Origin: Roseomonas sp. E05
Lineage (GTDB): Bacteria > Pseudomonadota > Alphaproteobacteria > Acetobacterales > Acetobacteraceae
DNA: 64,000 nt
Reading direction: 5' to 3'
Assembly: GCF_030063475.1 (NCBI RefSeq)
Contig: NZ_JASIRT010000021.1
Span: forward strand, 1-64,000
How positions within the stretch are numbered: position 1 is the stretch's first letter; every line of letters begins with the position of its first letter. Positions 8,497 through 18,033 of this stretch are shown piece after piece. Under the pieces are notes generated by a model that worked only from the letters and a program-made list of their open reading frames with translations, did not search any database and had not been told where the DNA came from. The position numbers and the translations under genes were made by a program.

Positions 8497-9267
8497 TCAG
8501 CCAAGAAAGGCCGCCACCGCCGCCAGGAAGCCTTCCGGCTTCTCCGCATGGAGCCAATGCCCCGCCCCCTTCACCGTGGCGAAGCGCGCCGCCGGGAAGA
8601 GCCGGCGGAACAGCGGCCGGTGCTCGGCGCGGATATAGTCGGACTGCTCGCCGGCCAGCACCAGGGTCGGTCCCTCGTACTGCGCGCCGCCAGGCAGCGG
8701 TGGCGCCGCCTCGATAGCCGGCAGGGCGGCGGCGATCTCGCGCAGGCCCATGCGCCAGGCCGGCGGATCGCTGTCGAGCTGCAGGTTCTGCAACAGGAAG
8801 CCCCGCACGGCGGCCGAAGGCACCGCGCCGGCCAGCGCCGCATCCGCCTCGCGCCGCGTCAGGCCGGGCGGCAGCGGCATGGCCAGCATCGCCTCGGCAT
8901 AGGGGCGGAAGGCGGGCGGATAGTCCACGGGGGCGATGTCGGCCACGACCAGCCGCTCCACCAGCCCGGGCCGGGAGAGCGCCAGGGCCATGGCCACCTT
9001 GCCGCCCATGGAATGGCCCAGCACCATGGCGGGCGCGGCCCCGAGCGCCGCCAGGGTCTCGGCGACGTCCCCGGCCATGGCGGCATAGTCCATCGCCGGA
9101 TCATGCGGCGACTGCCCGTGGTTGCGCAGGTCCAGCGCGATGACCCGCCGCGTGGCGGCCAGCGCCTTCTGCACCGTGGCGAAGTTCTGCGCCTGCCCGA
9201 ACAGGCCGTGCAGCAGCACCAGCGGCGGCCCCGCCCCCTGCCCTGCCTCGGTCGCCTTCAGCCGCAT
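8497..9267 (-). CDS. Alpha/beta hydrolase, YbfF-like esterase
   Basis: A 256-residue alpha/beta-hydrolase. The oxyanion-hole region is LLHGLFG (residues 18-24). The nucleophile elbow is GHSMGG with Ser86. An Asp in the AGEQSDY segment and a His in GAGHWLH near the C-terminus complete the triad. Its closest resemblance is to YbfF-type acyl-ester hydrolases and to mitochondrial ABHD11-type proteins. The natural substrate is unknown. It lies 12 bases after the EamA gene in the same direction and probably belongs to that three-gene unit. Confidence 0.82.
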   Translation of the reverse strand: MRLKATEAGQGAGPPLVLLHGLFGQAQNFATVQKALAATRRVIALDLRNHGQSPHDPAMDYAAMAGDVAETLAALGAAPAMVLGHSMGGKVAMALALSRPGLVERLVVADIAPVDYPPAFRPYAEAMLAMPLPPGLTRREADAALAGAVPSAAVRGFLLQNLQLDSDPPAWRMGLREIAAALPAIEAAPPLPGGAQYEGPTLVLAGEQSDYIRAEHRPLFRRLFPAARFATVKGAGHWLHAEKPEGFLAAVAAFLG

Positions 9268-9279
9268 CGTGCCTCTCCC

Positions 9280-10143
9280 TTATCCGCGCGTCGCCACCAG
9301 CACGCTCGCGACGATCAGTGCGCCGCCGACCAGCACGTCCCAGCCCAGCGGCTCCCCCAGCCAGAGGGTCGAGACGACGAGGCCGATCGCCGGCGCCAGC
9401 AGGAAACCGACGGAGGAGACGGCGCCCGGCAGGCGCCGCCCCGCCTCGATCACCGCCCAGGTGCCGAGCGGCGCGACAATGCAGCCGATCACCAGCATAT
9501 GTGGCCAGGCGTCGCGCCCGATCCCCCCATTCGGCTCCAGGAGCAGGGCCATCGGCACCAGCACAACGCCGCCGAGCAGGAAGCACCAGGGCAGGACGTC
9601 GAGCATGGTGCGGCTCGGCGGGAAGCGGCGCGTGATGATGATGGCGCAGGACCAGAGCAGCGCCGCCAGCAGCAGCATGGCATGGCCGAGCAGGGCGCCC
9701 GGCTCGCTCCAGTCCACCGCCCAGGGGCCGGCGAGCGCCGCCACTCCCCCCAGCCCCAGCGCCGCCGCCAGCCAGCGCATGGCCGAGACCCGCTCGCGCA
9801 GCAGCAGCACCGACATCGGCACCAGCCAGTAGATGGTGACATTGGCCAGCACCGCGGTGCGCCCGGCGGGCACCAGCGCCACCGCCAGATGCGTCAGCGC
9901 GAAGAAGCCGCCGAGCTGCAGCAGGCCAACGCCGAGCAACGCCGGCCAGTCCTGCCGCGCCGGCCAGGCGAGCCGGCCCGTGATGACCAGCACGCCGGCC
10001 GCGATCAGCGCGCCGAGCAGCGTGCGCGAGACGGCGAACCATAGCGGCGTGGCATAGGGCAGCGCCGCCTTGGTGATCGGCCAGGCGCCGCCGAACAGCG
10101 TGACGGCGATTAGCAGCAGGCGCAGGTCGGCCAGGCGCAGCAT
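9280..10143 (-). CDS. EamA-family (DMT) transporter
   Basis: A 287-residue membrane protein with about ten hydrophobic segments in two EamA repeats. The glycine-rich LFGGAWPITKAAL start and the repeat-two pattern APAIGLVVSTLWLGEPL are typical of drug/metabolite exporters. The substrate is unknown, with amino acid or metabolite efflux being usual for the family. Its start overlaps the stop of the upstream quinone oxidoreductase gene by one base (TGATG), showing operon structure. Confidence 0.82.
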   Translation of the reverse strand: MLRLADLRLLLIAVTLFGGAWPITKAALPYATPLWFAVSRTLLGALIAAGVLVITGRLAWPARQDWPALLGVGLLQLGGFFALTHLAVALVPAGRTAVLANVTIYWLVPMSVLLLRERVSAMRWLAAALGLGGVAALAGPWAVDWSEPGALLGHAMLLLAALLWSCAIIITRRFPPSRTMLDVLPWCFLLGGVVLVPMALLLEPNGGIGRDAWPHMLVIGCIVAPLGTWAVIEAGRRLPGAVSSVGFLLAPAIGLVVSTLWLGEPLGWDVLVGGALIVASVLVATRG

Positions 10144-11159
10144 CAGGCCGCCGGTTCGGCGACGGTCAGCATGATCTTGCCGATATGCGTGCTGCTCTCC
10201 ATCAGCCGGTGCGCGGCCGCCGCTTCACGCAGCGGGAAGGTGGCGTGGATCACCGGGCCGCACTCGCCGCGCGCGAGCAGCGGCCAGACCTTCGCCTCCA
10301 GTTCGGCGGCGAGCGCTCCCTTCTCGGCCGTGGTGCGCGGCCGCATGGTGCTGCCGGTGACGGTCAGGCGCTTCAGCATGATCGGCCGCAGGTCCACCTT
10401 CTCCGCCTCATGCCCCTGCAGGAAGGCGATGATCACCAGCCGGCCGTCCTTCGCCATGCAGCGGAGGTTGCGCTGGAAATAGGCGGCGCCGACCATGTCG
10501 AGCAGCACGTCGACGCCGTTGCCGCCGGTGTGCTGCTTCACCGCCTCGACGAAATCCTCGTCCCGGTAGTTGATCGCCACGTCGGCGCCGAGCTTGCGGC
10601 AGGCCTTGCATTTCTCGGCGCTGCCCGCGGTGGCCAGGACCTTCGCGCCGAAGGCCTTGGCGAGCTGGATGGCGGTGACGCCGATGCCCGAGGTGCCGCC
10701 ATGGATCAGCACCGTCTCACCGGCCTTCAGGCGGCCATGGCCGAACAGGTTGGCCCAGACGGTGAAATAGGTCTCCGGCAGGGCGGCGGCGCGCACGGCG
10801 TCGAAGCCGGCTGGCCAGGGCAGCGTCTGCGCTTCCGGCGCCGTGCAGTACTCGGCATAGCCACCGCCATTGGCCAGCGCGCAGACGCGGTCGCCGGCCT
10901 TGTAGCGGCGCACCTCGGCGCCGGTCGCGACCACCTCGCCCGCCACCTCCAGGCCGGCGATCGGGCTGGCGCCGGGCGGCGGCGGATAGAGGCCCATACG
11001 CTGCTGCACATCCGGCCGGTTCACGCCGGCGGCGAGCACACGGATCAGCACTTCGTCCGGCTTCGGCGAGGGCAGCGGACCGGTGGCGGGAACGAGCACC
11101 TCCGGCCCGCCACCCGCACCATGGTCGATGTAGGTCATCGTGCTCGGCAGTTCAGTCAT
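10143..11159 (-). CDS. NAD(P)H-quinone oxidoreductase, zinc-independent MDR family (PIG3-like)
   Basis: A 338-residue medium-chain reductase with an N-terminal GroES-like domain and a Rossmann domain marked by the [15 protein letters not shown] nucleotide-binding loop. The catalytic-zinc ligands of alcohol dehydrogenases are absent, which fits quinone oxidoreductases of the PIG3 type (NADPH-dependent reduction of quinones). The start at 11159 has a strong AAGGAGGAAGC ribosome site. It leads a three-gene minus-strand unit with the EamA transporter and the esterase. Confidence 0.85.
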   Translation of the reverse strand: MTELPSTMTYIDHGAGGGPEVLVPATGPLPSPKPDEVLIRVLAAGVNRPDVQQRMGLYPPPPGASPIAGLEVAGEVVATGAEVRRYKAGDRVCALANGGGYAEYCTAPEAQTLPWPAGFDAVRAAALPETYFTVWANLFGHGRLKAGETVLIHGGTSGIGVTAIQLAKAFGAKVLATAGSAEKCKACRKLGADVAINYRDEDFVEAVKQHTGGNGVDVLLDMVGAAYFQRNLRCMAKDGRLVIIAFLQGHEAEKVDLRPIMLKRLTVTGSTMRPRTTAEKGALAAELEAKVWPLLARGECGPVIHATFPLREAAAAHRLMESSTHIGKIMLTVAEPAA

Positions 11160-11354
11160 GGCTTCCTCCTTCCTGGCAGGGGGCGCGCAGGGCGCCGCAA
11201 GGTCGGCGGCGTACCGCCCGGCGTCAAGGCGTGGCGAAAGTGGCAGGCTCACCACGCGGAAATTGTCACGTTCCCGCACGAGTGCAGTTGCGCGCCGCAT
11301 CGCTTGGGTAGACCATTTGGCCCCCCTCTGCCTTTCCGCCTGCCGGAGTCCGCA

Positions 11355-12587
11355 ATGGTCCGCATCCGCCGCCGAACCCTGCTCGGCCAGGCCGCTCTTG
11401 CGCTCGCGGCACGGCAGGCGGCGGCCCAGGGGCGCGCCGCCGGAGCGGCGCCGGAACTGCGGATCGGCGCCATCTTTCCCTTCGCCGGCCCGCTGGCCCT
11501 GCATGGGGACGAGAGCTTCCGGGGCCTGGAAATGGCGGTCGAGGCGCGCAACGCCGCCGGCGGCGTATTCGGGCGGCCGCTGCGGCTGGTGAAGGCGGAA
11601 GCCTCCGATGCCGCGCAGGCCGGCGAGGCGGCGCGCCGCCTGCTGGCGGGGCCGGAGCGTGTGGCGGCTCTGTTCGGCAGCTGCGCCTCGGCCGTGTCCT
11701 TCGCCGCGACGCAGGTCGCGGAGCTGGAGGGCGTGCCCTATTTCGAGCTGGGCGCCATCGCCGATACGATCACCGTGCGCGGCTTCCGCTATCTCTTCCG
11801 CAGCTGCCCGCGCGGCTCTGATTATGCGGCGCTGACGCTGCGCGCCGCGCGCTGGCTGCTGCCGGCGCTGTGGCAGATGCCGCCCGCCGCGATGCAGGTC
11901 GCCATCCTGCATGAGGACACGCTCTACGGGCAGAGCGTCGCAACGGCGCAGGAGGTGGGGCTGCAGGGTACGGCGCGGCTGCTCGGCCGCTTCGGCTATG
12001 CCGCGGGCGGGCAGGAGATCCCGGCGCTTGCCCAGCGCCTGCGCGCGGCGGAGACGCAGCTCGTGCTGCATACCGGACAGCAGGCGGAGATCCTGCTGCT
12101 GTTCCGCGCGATGAAGGAGATCGGCTGGCGGCCGCGCATGGTGCTGGGGGCCGGCGCCGGCTACAGCCTCGCCGACCTGGCGCAGGCACTCGGCCCGCAG
12201 GTGGAGGGCGTGATGACGGTGGGCTTCCCGCCCTACCTGGCCGCCGGCCGCGCCGGCGAGGAGGCGCGGCAGCTCGCCGAGGTCTATCGCGGCAAGTACG
12301 GGCACGATCCCCGCTCCGGCCACAGTCTGGCGAACCATGCGGGTGCCCGCCTCTTCCTGGAGGCGCTGCACCGTGCCGGCTCGCCGGACAAGGAACGCGT
12401 TCGCGCCGCCGTGCTGGCCACCACCTTCGAGGAGCGGGAGGCGCCGCTGGGCTGGGCCGCCGGCTTCGACGAGAGCGGACAGAATCTGCGCGCCCGCCCG
12501 GTGCTCGCGCAGTGGCAGGGCGGGCGGCTGGTGCCGGTCTTTCCCGAGCCGGCCGCGGCGGGCGTGCCGCGGCCGCAGATCGGCTGA
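11355..12587 (+). CDS. ABC transporter substrate-binding protein, Leu/Ile/Val-binding family
   Basis: A 410-residue periplasmic type I binding protein. A Tat-like N-terminus ([10 protein letters not shown]) followed by an Ala-rich segment ends near AAAQG. The mature part opens with [17 protein letters not shown], the standard start of the LivJ/Peripla_BP_6 fold. No permease or ATPase genes are adjacent, so the partner is elsewhere or this is an orphan receptor. It is divergent from the quinone oxidoreductase gene across a 195-base promoter region. The ligand is not predictable. Confidence 0.8.
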   Translation: MVRIRRRTLLGQAALALAARQAAAQGRAAGAAPELRIGAIFPFAGPLALHGDESFRGLEMAVEARNAAGGVFGRPLRLVKAEASDAAQAGEAARRLLAGPERVAALFGSCASAVSFAATQVAELEGVPYFELGAIADTITVRGFRYLFRSCPRGSDYAALTLRAARWLLPALWQMPPAAMQVAILHEDTLYGQSVATAQEVGLQGTARLLGRFGYAAGGQEIPALAQRLRAAETQLVLHTGQQAEILLLFRAMKEIGWRPRMVLGAGAGYSLADLAQALGPQVEGVMTVGFPPYLAAGRAGEEARQLAEVYRGKYGHDPRSGHSLANHAGARLFLEALHRAGSPDKERVRAAVLATTFEEREAPLGWAAGFDESGQNLRARPVLAQWQGGRLVPVFPEPAAAGVPRPQIG

Positions 12588-12590
12588 GCC

Positions 12591-13580
12591 TCAGTCCACC
12601 TTGATGCCGGCTTCCTTGATGATCGGCTCCCACTTGGCGATCTCGTCGGCCAGCCACTTCCTCGTGCTGGCCGGCGTGCTGTCGCTGCGCGGCGTCATGG
12701 TCAGGTCGGCCAGCTTCTTCTGAACCTCATCCTTGGCCATGACCTTGTTGATCTCCTGGTTCATGCGCTGGACGATCGCGTCCGGCGTGCCCGCCGGCGC
12801 CAGCACCATGTGCCAGGTATAAGCCTCGTAGCCTGGCACGCCGGCTTCGCTGAAGGTCGGGATCTCCGGCACCTGCGGCAGGCGCTTGTCGGAAGAGATC
12901 GCCAGCCCCTTCACCTCGCCCTTCTGCACGAAGGGCAGCGCGCTGTTGGCGACGTCCAGCATCATCGTCACGGTGCCGTTCAGCAGGTCCGGCATGGCGG
13001 CGGCCGAGCCGCGATAGGGCACGTGGTTGACCTTCAGCCCACCCGCCTGCTTCAGGAACAGCTCGGTGGCCAGGTGCAGCGCCGCGCCGCTGCCGGTGCT
13101 GGCATAGTCGTACTCGCCCGGGTTCTTCTTGAAGAGGTCGATCAGCTCCTGCAGATTCTTGACCGGCACGTCCTTGTTGACCATCAGCAGCATCGGGATG
13201 ACGCCGGTGAGCGCGACGGGCGTGAAGTCCTTCACTGGGTCGAAGGGCAGGCTCGGATAGATGGCGCGGATCGCCGCCTGCGCGATGGTCGTGTAGAGGA
13301 AGGTATGCCCGTCCTTCGGTGCCTTGGCGACGGCATCGGCGCCGACCACCGTGCCCGCGCCGGTGCGGTTCTCAACGATGACGCGCTGAGGCAGCGCCTT
13401 GGACAACTCATCAGCGATCAGGCGCGCCGGGATGTCGGTCGGGCCGCCCGCGGAGAAGGGCACGACCAGGCGGATCGGCTGGTCCGGCCAATTGGCCTGG
13501 GCGCGCGCGGCGCCGGGCAGAACGGCCGGTGCCGCCAGGGTGGCCCCGAGCGCCAGGAAGTCGCGGCGGTGCAGTCTCAT
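12591..13580 (-). CDS. Tripartite tricarboxylate transporter (Bug family) substrate-binding protein
   Basis: A 329-residue Bug/TctC-type receptor. It has a Tat-like signal (HRRDFLALGATLAAP) and then WPDQPIRLVVPFSAGGPTD, the hallmark opening of Bug proteins, where the PFSAGGPTD loop contacts the ligand carboxylate. Bug genes are often amplified without tctAB, and none is nearby here. The start at 13580 was chosen because the signal sequence begins there. It ends three bases from the convergent upstream binding-protein gene and starts 34 bases after ugpC on the same strand, so read-through from the ugp unit is possible. Confidence 0.85.
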   Translation of the reverse strand: MRLHRRDFLALGATLAAPAVLPGAARAQANWPDQPIRLVVPFSAGGPTDIPARLIADELSKALPQRVIVENRTGAGTVVGADAVAKAPKDGHTFLYTTIAQAAIRAIYPSLPFDPVKDFTPVALTGVIPMLLMVNKDVPVKNLQELIDLFKKNPGEYDYASTGSGAALHLATELFLKQAGGLKVNHVPYRGSAAAMPDLLNGTVTMMLDVANSALPFVQKGEVKGLAISSDKRLPQVPEIPTFSEAGVPGYEAYTWHMVLAPAGTPDAIVQRMNQEINKVMAKDEVQKKLADLTMTPRSDSTPASTRKWLADEIAKWEPIIKEAGIKVD

Positions 13581-13614
13581 CGTGTCAGGTCCCCGAAGAG
13601 GTTCGGGGCACCCT

Positions 13615-14730
13615 TTAGAGGCTTGCCGAGGTGACGAAAAGTCCATCTTCTGCCCGCTGGCTTGCCGGGATGCGTCCGAGGGGCAGGCGCACGCCGCTCG
13701 CCGGGTCGAAAAGGTGCAGCCGGGCCGGCGGCAGGTCGAGGCCGATCTCCTCGCCGCGGGCCGGCGCCGCATCGGCGGGGCTGTGCAGGGTCAGGGCCGC
13801 GCCGCCCGGCATCCGGGCATGCACCAGGACCGAGGCGCCAAGATCCTCCACCATTTCCACCGTGGCGGGCAGCCGCCCGGCCTCGACATGCTCCGGGCGG
13901 ATGCCGAGCATGACCGCGCCGCGATGCCCCACGGCCTCCGGCAGGCGCAGCAGCGTGCCGTCGGCGAGGCGGAGGGTGTCGCCGCTGGCCAGCACCTCGG
14001 CGGGCAAAAGGTTCATCGCCGGGGCGCCGAGAAAGCCGGCGACGAACAGGCTGGCCGGGCGCGCATAGACCTCGCGCGGCGTGCCTTGCTGCTCGACGCG
14101 GCCGGCATTCATCACCACCAGGTGATCGGCCAACGTCATTGCCTCCTGCTGGTCATGCGTGACGAGCACCGAGGTGGCGCCGAGCCGCTCGTGCAGACGC
14201 CGCAGCTCCAGGCGCATCTGCACCCGCAGCTTGGCATCGAGGTTGGAGAGCGGCTCGTCATAGAGAAAAACCTTCGGGCGCCGCACCATGGCGCGGCCGA
14301 TGGCGACGCGCTGCCGCTGCCCGCCCGAGAGCTGGCCAGGGCGGCGGGCCAGCAGCGGCGTGAGTTCCAGCGCAGCGGCCAGTTCGGCGACGCGCGCCTG
14401 CCGCTCGGTGCGGGAGACGCCCGCCACCTTCAGTGGATAGCCGATATTCTCCGCCACGCTCATATGCGGATAGAGCGCGTAGTTCTGGAAGACCATGGCG
14501 CAGCCGCGGTCCTTCGGCTCGCGCTCGTTCATCCGCGCCCCGCCGATGCGCAACTCGCCGGCGCTGATCGCCTCCAGTCCGGCGACCATGCGCAGCAGCG
14601 TGGACTTGCCGCAGCCGGAGGGGCCGAGGATGACGACGAAGGCGCCCTCCGGCAGCGCGAGGTCCACCTCGCGCACGGCCGCGTTGGTGCCGTAGGTCTT
14701 GCTGACGCCGGCGAGTTCGATGGCCGCCAT
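13615..14730 (-). CDS. ugpC: ABC transporter ATP-binding protein, UgpC/MalK type
   Basis: A 371-residue ATPase. Walker A is GPSGCGKST (about residues 36-44), the signature is [10 protein letters not shown], and Walker B is VFLYDEP with a following VTHD switch histidine. A C-terminal TOBE-type regulatory domain (from about residue 240) is present, as in MalK and UgpC. It energises the carbohydrate or glycerol-phosphate importer encoded upstream (order ugpB-A-E-C). The symbol follows operon similarity; the actual solute may differ from glycerol-3-phosphate. Confidence 0.85.
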   Translation of the reverse strand: MAAIELAGVSKTYGTNAAVREVDLALPEGAFVVILGPSGCGKSTLLRMVAGLEAISAGELRIGGARMNEREPKDRGCAMVFQNYALYPHMSVAENIGYPLKVAGVSRTERQARVAELAAALELTPLLARRPGQLSGGQRQRVAIGRAMVRRPKVFLYDEPLSNLDAKLRVQMRLELRRLHERLGATSVLVTHDQQEAMTLADHLVVMNAGRVEQQGTPREVYARPASLFVAGFLGAPAMNLLPAEVLASGDTLRLADGTLLRLPEAVGHRGAVMLGIRPEHVEAGRLPATVEMVEDLGASVLVHARMPGGAALTLHSPADAAPARGEEIGLDLPPARLHLFDPASGVRLPLGRIPASQRAEDGLFVTSASL

Positions 14731-14734
14731 GGGG

Positions 14735-15649
14735 CTACTTCTCCGTCTGAACGAGGCCGCGCACGAACCAGCGCTGCATCAGCACCACGACGGCAAGCGG
14801 CGGCAGCATGGCCAGCAGGGCGCCGGCCATGACGATGTTCCATTCCGGCAGCCCGTCGCCGCGCGGCACCATGCGCGACAGCTCCACCATCACCGTGCTG
14901 CGCTCCGGTTCGGTGGTGACCAGCAGCGGCCAGAGATACTGGTTCCAGGCATAGACGAACATGATGGTGGCGAGCGCCGCCATGGTGGTGCGGGAGAGCG
15001 GCACCAGCACGTCCCACAGGAAGCGCAGCGCCCCGGCACCGTCCATCTTGGCGGCCTCCACCAGCTCCTCCGGGATGGTCAGGAAGAACTGGCGGTAGAG
15101 GAAGGTGCCGGTGGCCGTGGCGATCAGCGGCAGGATCAGGCCGGGATAGGAGTTCAGCAGCCGCCATTGCAGCGCGACATGGATGCCGCTCACCGTTTCG
15201 ATCAGGCCGGTGAGGCCGGTCGCGTCCAGGATCGCCTGGAAGGGGGCGAGCGCATTGGCCGCCACCGCATAGGTCGGCACGATGCGCACCTCCAGCGGCA
15301 GCATCAGCGTGATGAAGATGGCCCAGAAGACCAGCACCCGCGCCCGCCAGCTGAAGAACACGATGGCGAAGGCCGCCAGCATGGCCAGCACGATCTTGCC
15401 GACCGTGACGCCGACCGCGACGATCAGGCTGGTGGTGAAGCGCGTGGCGAAGCCGCCGCGCCGCCAGGCCTCCGCGAGGTTGTCGGCGAGGTGCCCGCCC
15501 GGCAGCCAGTGGATGGGCACGCTGTTCACGCCCGCCACGTCCTGCGTCGCGGCGACCAGGGCAAGCCAGACCGGCACCAGCAGCGCCACCGCCGAGAGCA
15601 GCAGCACGATATGGGTGAAGACATCGAGCCAGGGACGGCGCTCAACCAT
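14735..15649 (-). CDS. ugpE: Carbohydrate ABC transporter permease, UgpE type
   Basis: A 304-residue MalG/UgpE-like permease with six membrane segments. The cytoplasmic EAA loop is [20 protein letters not shown], which docks on the ATPase. The longer upstream reading frame belongs to the antisense shadow of ugpA; the ATG at 15649 gives the expected N-terminus. It lies 14 bases after ugpA and 4 bases before ugpC, a tight operon. Confidence 0.87.
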   Translation of the reverse strand: MVERRPWLDVFTHIVLLLSAVALLVPVWLALVAATQDVAGVNSVPIHWLPGGHLADNLAEAWRRGGFATRFTTSLIVAVGVTVGKIVLAMLAAFAIVFFSWRARVLVFWAIFITLMLPLEVRIVPTYAVAANALAPFQAILDATGLTGLIETVSGIHVALQWRLLNSYPGLILPLIATATGTFLYRQFFLTIPEELVEAAKMDGAGALRFLWDVLVPLSRTTMAALATIMFVYAWNQYLWPLLVTTEPERSTVMVELSRMVPRGDGLPEWNIVMAGALLAMLPPLAVVVLMQRWFVRGLVQTEK

Positions 15650-15663
15650 GGTTCCCCCTCGCC

Positions 15664-16548
15664 TCAGCGGTAGTGCATCTTCCGCTCGACGAAGCGGAAC
15701 TGGATGACGGTGAGCAGGATGACGAGGCCCATCAGCACGATGCTCTGGGCGGCCGCGCCGGAGTAGTCGAGGCCTTTGAAGCCGTCGGCATAGATCTTGT
15801 AGACCATGATCTCCGTCGCGCGCGCCGGCCCGCCTGCGGTCATGATGTCCACCAGGCCGAAGCTGTTGGTGAAGCTGTCCGTCAGGTTGATGACGACGAG
15901 GAAGAAGAAGGTCGGCGCCAGCAGCGGCACCTGGATGTCGCGCATCCGCCGCAGCGGCCCGGCGCCGTCCATCGCCGCCGCCTCGATCAGCGGGCGCGGG
16001 ATGGATTGCAGCCCGGCGAGGAAGAAGACGAAGTTGTAGGCCACGAGCTGCCAGGCGCCGGCCAGGATCAGCATCAGCATGGCGTGCGTGCCGTTCAGCG
16101 CCGGGTCCCAGGCGCCGGGCCAGAGCGCGTTGAGCGTGCTGAACACGCCGGCGCGCGGGTCGAAGACGAAGCGGAAGATCATGCCGATGGCTGGCGCGGC
16201 GATGGCGTAGGGCCAGATCAGCGCCACGCGCCAGCCGCGGCTGGCGCGCACCTCGCGGTCGATGAACAGCGCCAGCAGCAATGCGATCAGGATGGCCAGC
16301 GCGGACGTACCGAAGGCATAGGTCAGACTGGTCCGCACCGAGGACCAATAGGCGGCGCTGCCAAAGATCTCCTGGAAGTTCTGCCAGCCGACCCATTGCC
16401 GGCCACCGCCCCAAGGCTGCTCCAGGGTGAAGGCCCAGTGGAAGGCTTCGCCCGTGGGCCAGTAGAAGAAGACGAAGATGATCAGGAGCTGCGGCAGCAC
16501 GAGCAGCCAGGGCAGCAGCGGCGAGCGGAAGGTGGCGCGGCGTTCCAA
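15664..16548 (-). CDS. ugpA: Carbohydrate ABC transporter permease, UgpA type
   Basis: A 294-residue MalF/UgpA-like permease with six membrane segments, an opening LLPWLLVLPQLLIIFVFFYWP segment and an EAA loop reading PLIEAAAMDGAGPLRRM. It forms the import channel with the UgpE-type subunit. It is 76 bases downstream of the binding protein gene in the same operon. Confidence 0.87.
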   Translation of the reverse strand: MERRATFRSPLLPWLLVLPQLLIIFVFFYWPTGEAFHWAFTLEQPWGGGRQWVGWQNFQEIFGSAAYWSSVRTSLTYAFGTSALAILIALLLALFIDREVRASRGWRVALIWPYAIAAPAIGMIFRFVFDPRAGVFSTLNALWPGAWDPALNGTHAMLMLILAGAWQLVAYNFVFFLAGLQSIPRPLIEAAAMDGAGPLRRMRDIQVPLLAPTFFFLVVINLTDSFTNSFGLVDIMTAGGPARATEIMVYKIYADGFKGLDYSGAAAQSIVLMGLVILLTVIQFRFVERKMHYR

Positions 16549-16624
16549 GGCGACCTCGTTCGGCGGAGGAAAGGCCCCGCGCGCGCCAGGGACGGCAGGC
16601 GCGGGGAGCAGGCTCAGTGGCCGG

Positions 16625-17965
16625 TCAGGGCAGCGTCTTGCCGCGATAGGTCTGCTGGAAGCGGCGCAGCAGCTGGTTGCCCTGTTCCTGGAGGGAGGCC
16701 AGCGCCTGATCCATGCTCTTCTGGCCGGCGAAGGCGGCCTGCATCTCGTTCGCGTAAGCCGCGCGGAACTGCGTCAGGTTGCCGAGGCGCAGGCCCTTGG
16801 TCAGCGGCGTCGGCTCCCGCAGCAGCAGGCTCTTCATGGCGACCTCGCGGCCGACATTCTCCGGGCGCTCGAAGAAGCCTTCGTCCTTCATCCGCTCATA
16901 GCCGGTGCGGGTGACGGGCACGTAGCCGGTCCTGGTGGACCAGAATTCCTCGCTCTCCGGCGTGGCGAGAAAGGCGAAGAAGGCGGCCGCCCCCTTGTAC
17001 TCGGTCTGCGGCCGGCCCTTCAGCGCCCAGAGCGAAGCCCCGCCGACGCGCGTGTTGTAGCGCTCATGCCCGGCATAGACGGGCAGCAGCGCGGGGGTCC
17101 AGTCCAGCCCCTCCTTTGCGGTCAGGCGCACCGTCTGGTGGCTGGCGATGGAGCCGAAGGTCACGTTGCAGTCGCCACTCGCGAAGGAGGCGATGACGTT
17201 CTGGCCGCTCTCGGGCGTGCGGACCTTGATCAGCCCGTCCTTGTACCAGTTCAGCAGGTTGTTGAAGTGCTGCTTCACCAGCGGCTGATTGTCGAACACA
17301 TACTCGGCGTCCAGCCCGCCATAGCCGTTGTCCTTGCTGGCGACGGGAATGTTGTGAGCGGCGGTGAACTGCTCGAAGAGCGCCCAGCTGTCGAAGTCCA
17401 TCGACATCGGGCAGGCGCTGCCGGCCTGCTTCATTGCCACCAGGGCCTTGTGCAGATCCTCCCAGGTGGCGGGGGGATTCTCGAAGCCGACCTTCCGGCC
17501 TTCGGCACGGTTCCAGTACATCACCGCCGTCGAGGAGTTGAACGGGAAGGACAGCATCTCGCCCTTCGAGTTCGCGTAATAGGCGGCGATCGGGGCGATG
17601 TAGTTGCTCCAGTCGACGTCGTATCCCTGTTCCGACATCAGCGCGCGCGCCGGCACGTACTGGCCGGAGAGCATCAGGTCGGCCGTGCCGATATCATAGA
17701 CCTGCACGATGGTCGGCTGCTCGCCGGCGCGGAAGGCGGCGATGGTGTTCTGCAGCGCCTTGGCGTAGTCGCCCTGGCTGGTGCAGGTGATCTGGTACTG
17801 CTGCTGGCTGTCGTTGAAGCGCTTGCAGACCTCCTGCACCACGTCGCTGAGCTGGCCGGTGAGGCCGTACCAGAAGGTGAAGCCCTGGCGCTGCTGCGCC
17901 TGGGCGGCCGGCGCGCCGAGCGTCAGCGCAAGGCCGGCGGCCAGCGCCGTCAGACGAAACTTCAT
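16625..17965 (-). CDS. ugpB: Extracellular solute-binding protein, UgpB type
   Basis: A 446-residue family 1 solute-binding protein with a clear signal peptide (hydrophobic LALTLGAPAAQAQ, cleavage after AQA). The mature part begins with FTFWYGLTG and includes the LSFPFNSSTAVMYWNR segment typical of UgpB and related sn-glycerol-3-phosphate receptors. The length matches UgpB. It is the first gene of the ugpBAEC-like operon. Glycerol-3-phosphate is the best guess at ligand but is not proven by sequence. Confidence 0.82.
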   Translation of the reverse strand: MKFRLTALAAGLALTLGAPAAQAQQRQGFTFWYGLTGQLSDVVQEVCKRFNDSQQQYQITCTSQGDYAKALQNTIAAFRAGEQPTIVQVYDIGTADLMLSGQYVPARALMSEQGYDVDWSNYIAPIAAYYANSKGEMLSFPFNSSTAVMYWNRAEGRKVGFENPPATWEDLHKALVAMKQAGSACPMSMDFDSWALFEQFTAAHNIPVASKDNGYGGLDAEYVFDNQPLVKQHFNNLLNWYKDGLIKVRTPESGQNVIASFASGDCNVTFGSIASHQTVRLTAKEGLDWTPALLPVYAGHERYNTRVGGASLWALKGRPQTEYKGAAAFFAFLATPESEEFWSTRTGYVPVTRTGYERMKDEGFFERPENVGREVAMKSLLLREPTPLTKGLRLGNLTQFRAAYANEMQAAFAGQKSMDQALASLQEQGNQLLRRFQQTYRGKTLP

Positions 17966-18033
17966 GCGATCCCCCGATCTTCCCGAAGAGGGCGCAGCCA
18001 GGGCGCCCCGTCGGAGCGGGGATTAGCGGCGGC

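Noticed and set aside
10143-12371. 742-codon frame that would extend the quinone oxidoreductase upstream
   Set aside because: The extra 400 codons lie antisense to the ABC binding-protein gene. The strong ribosome site and family N-terminus are at 11159.
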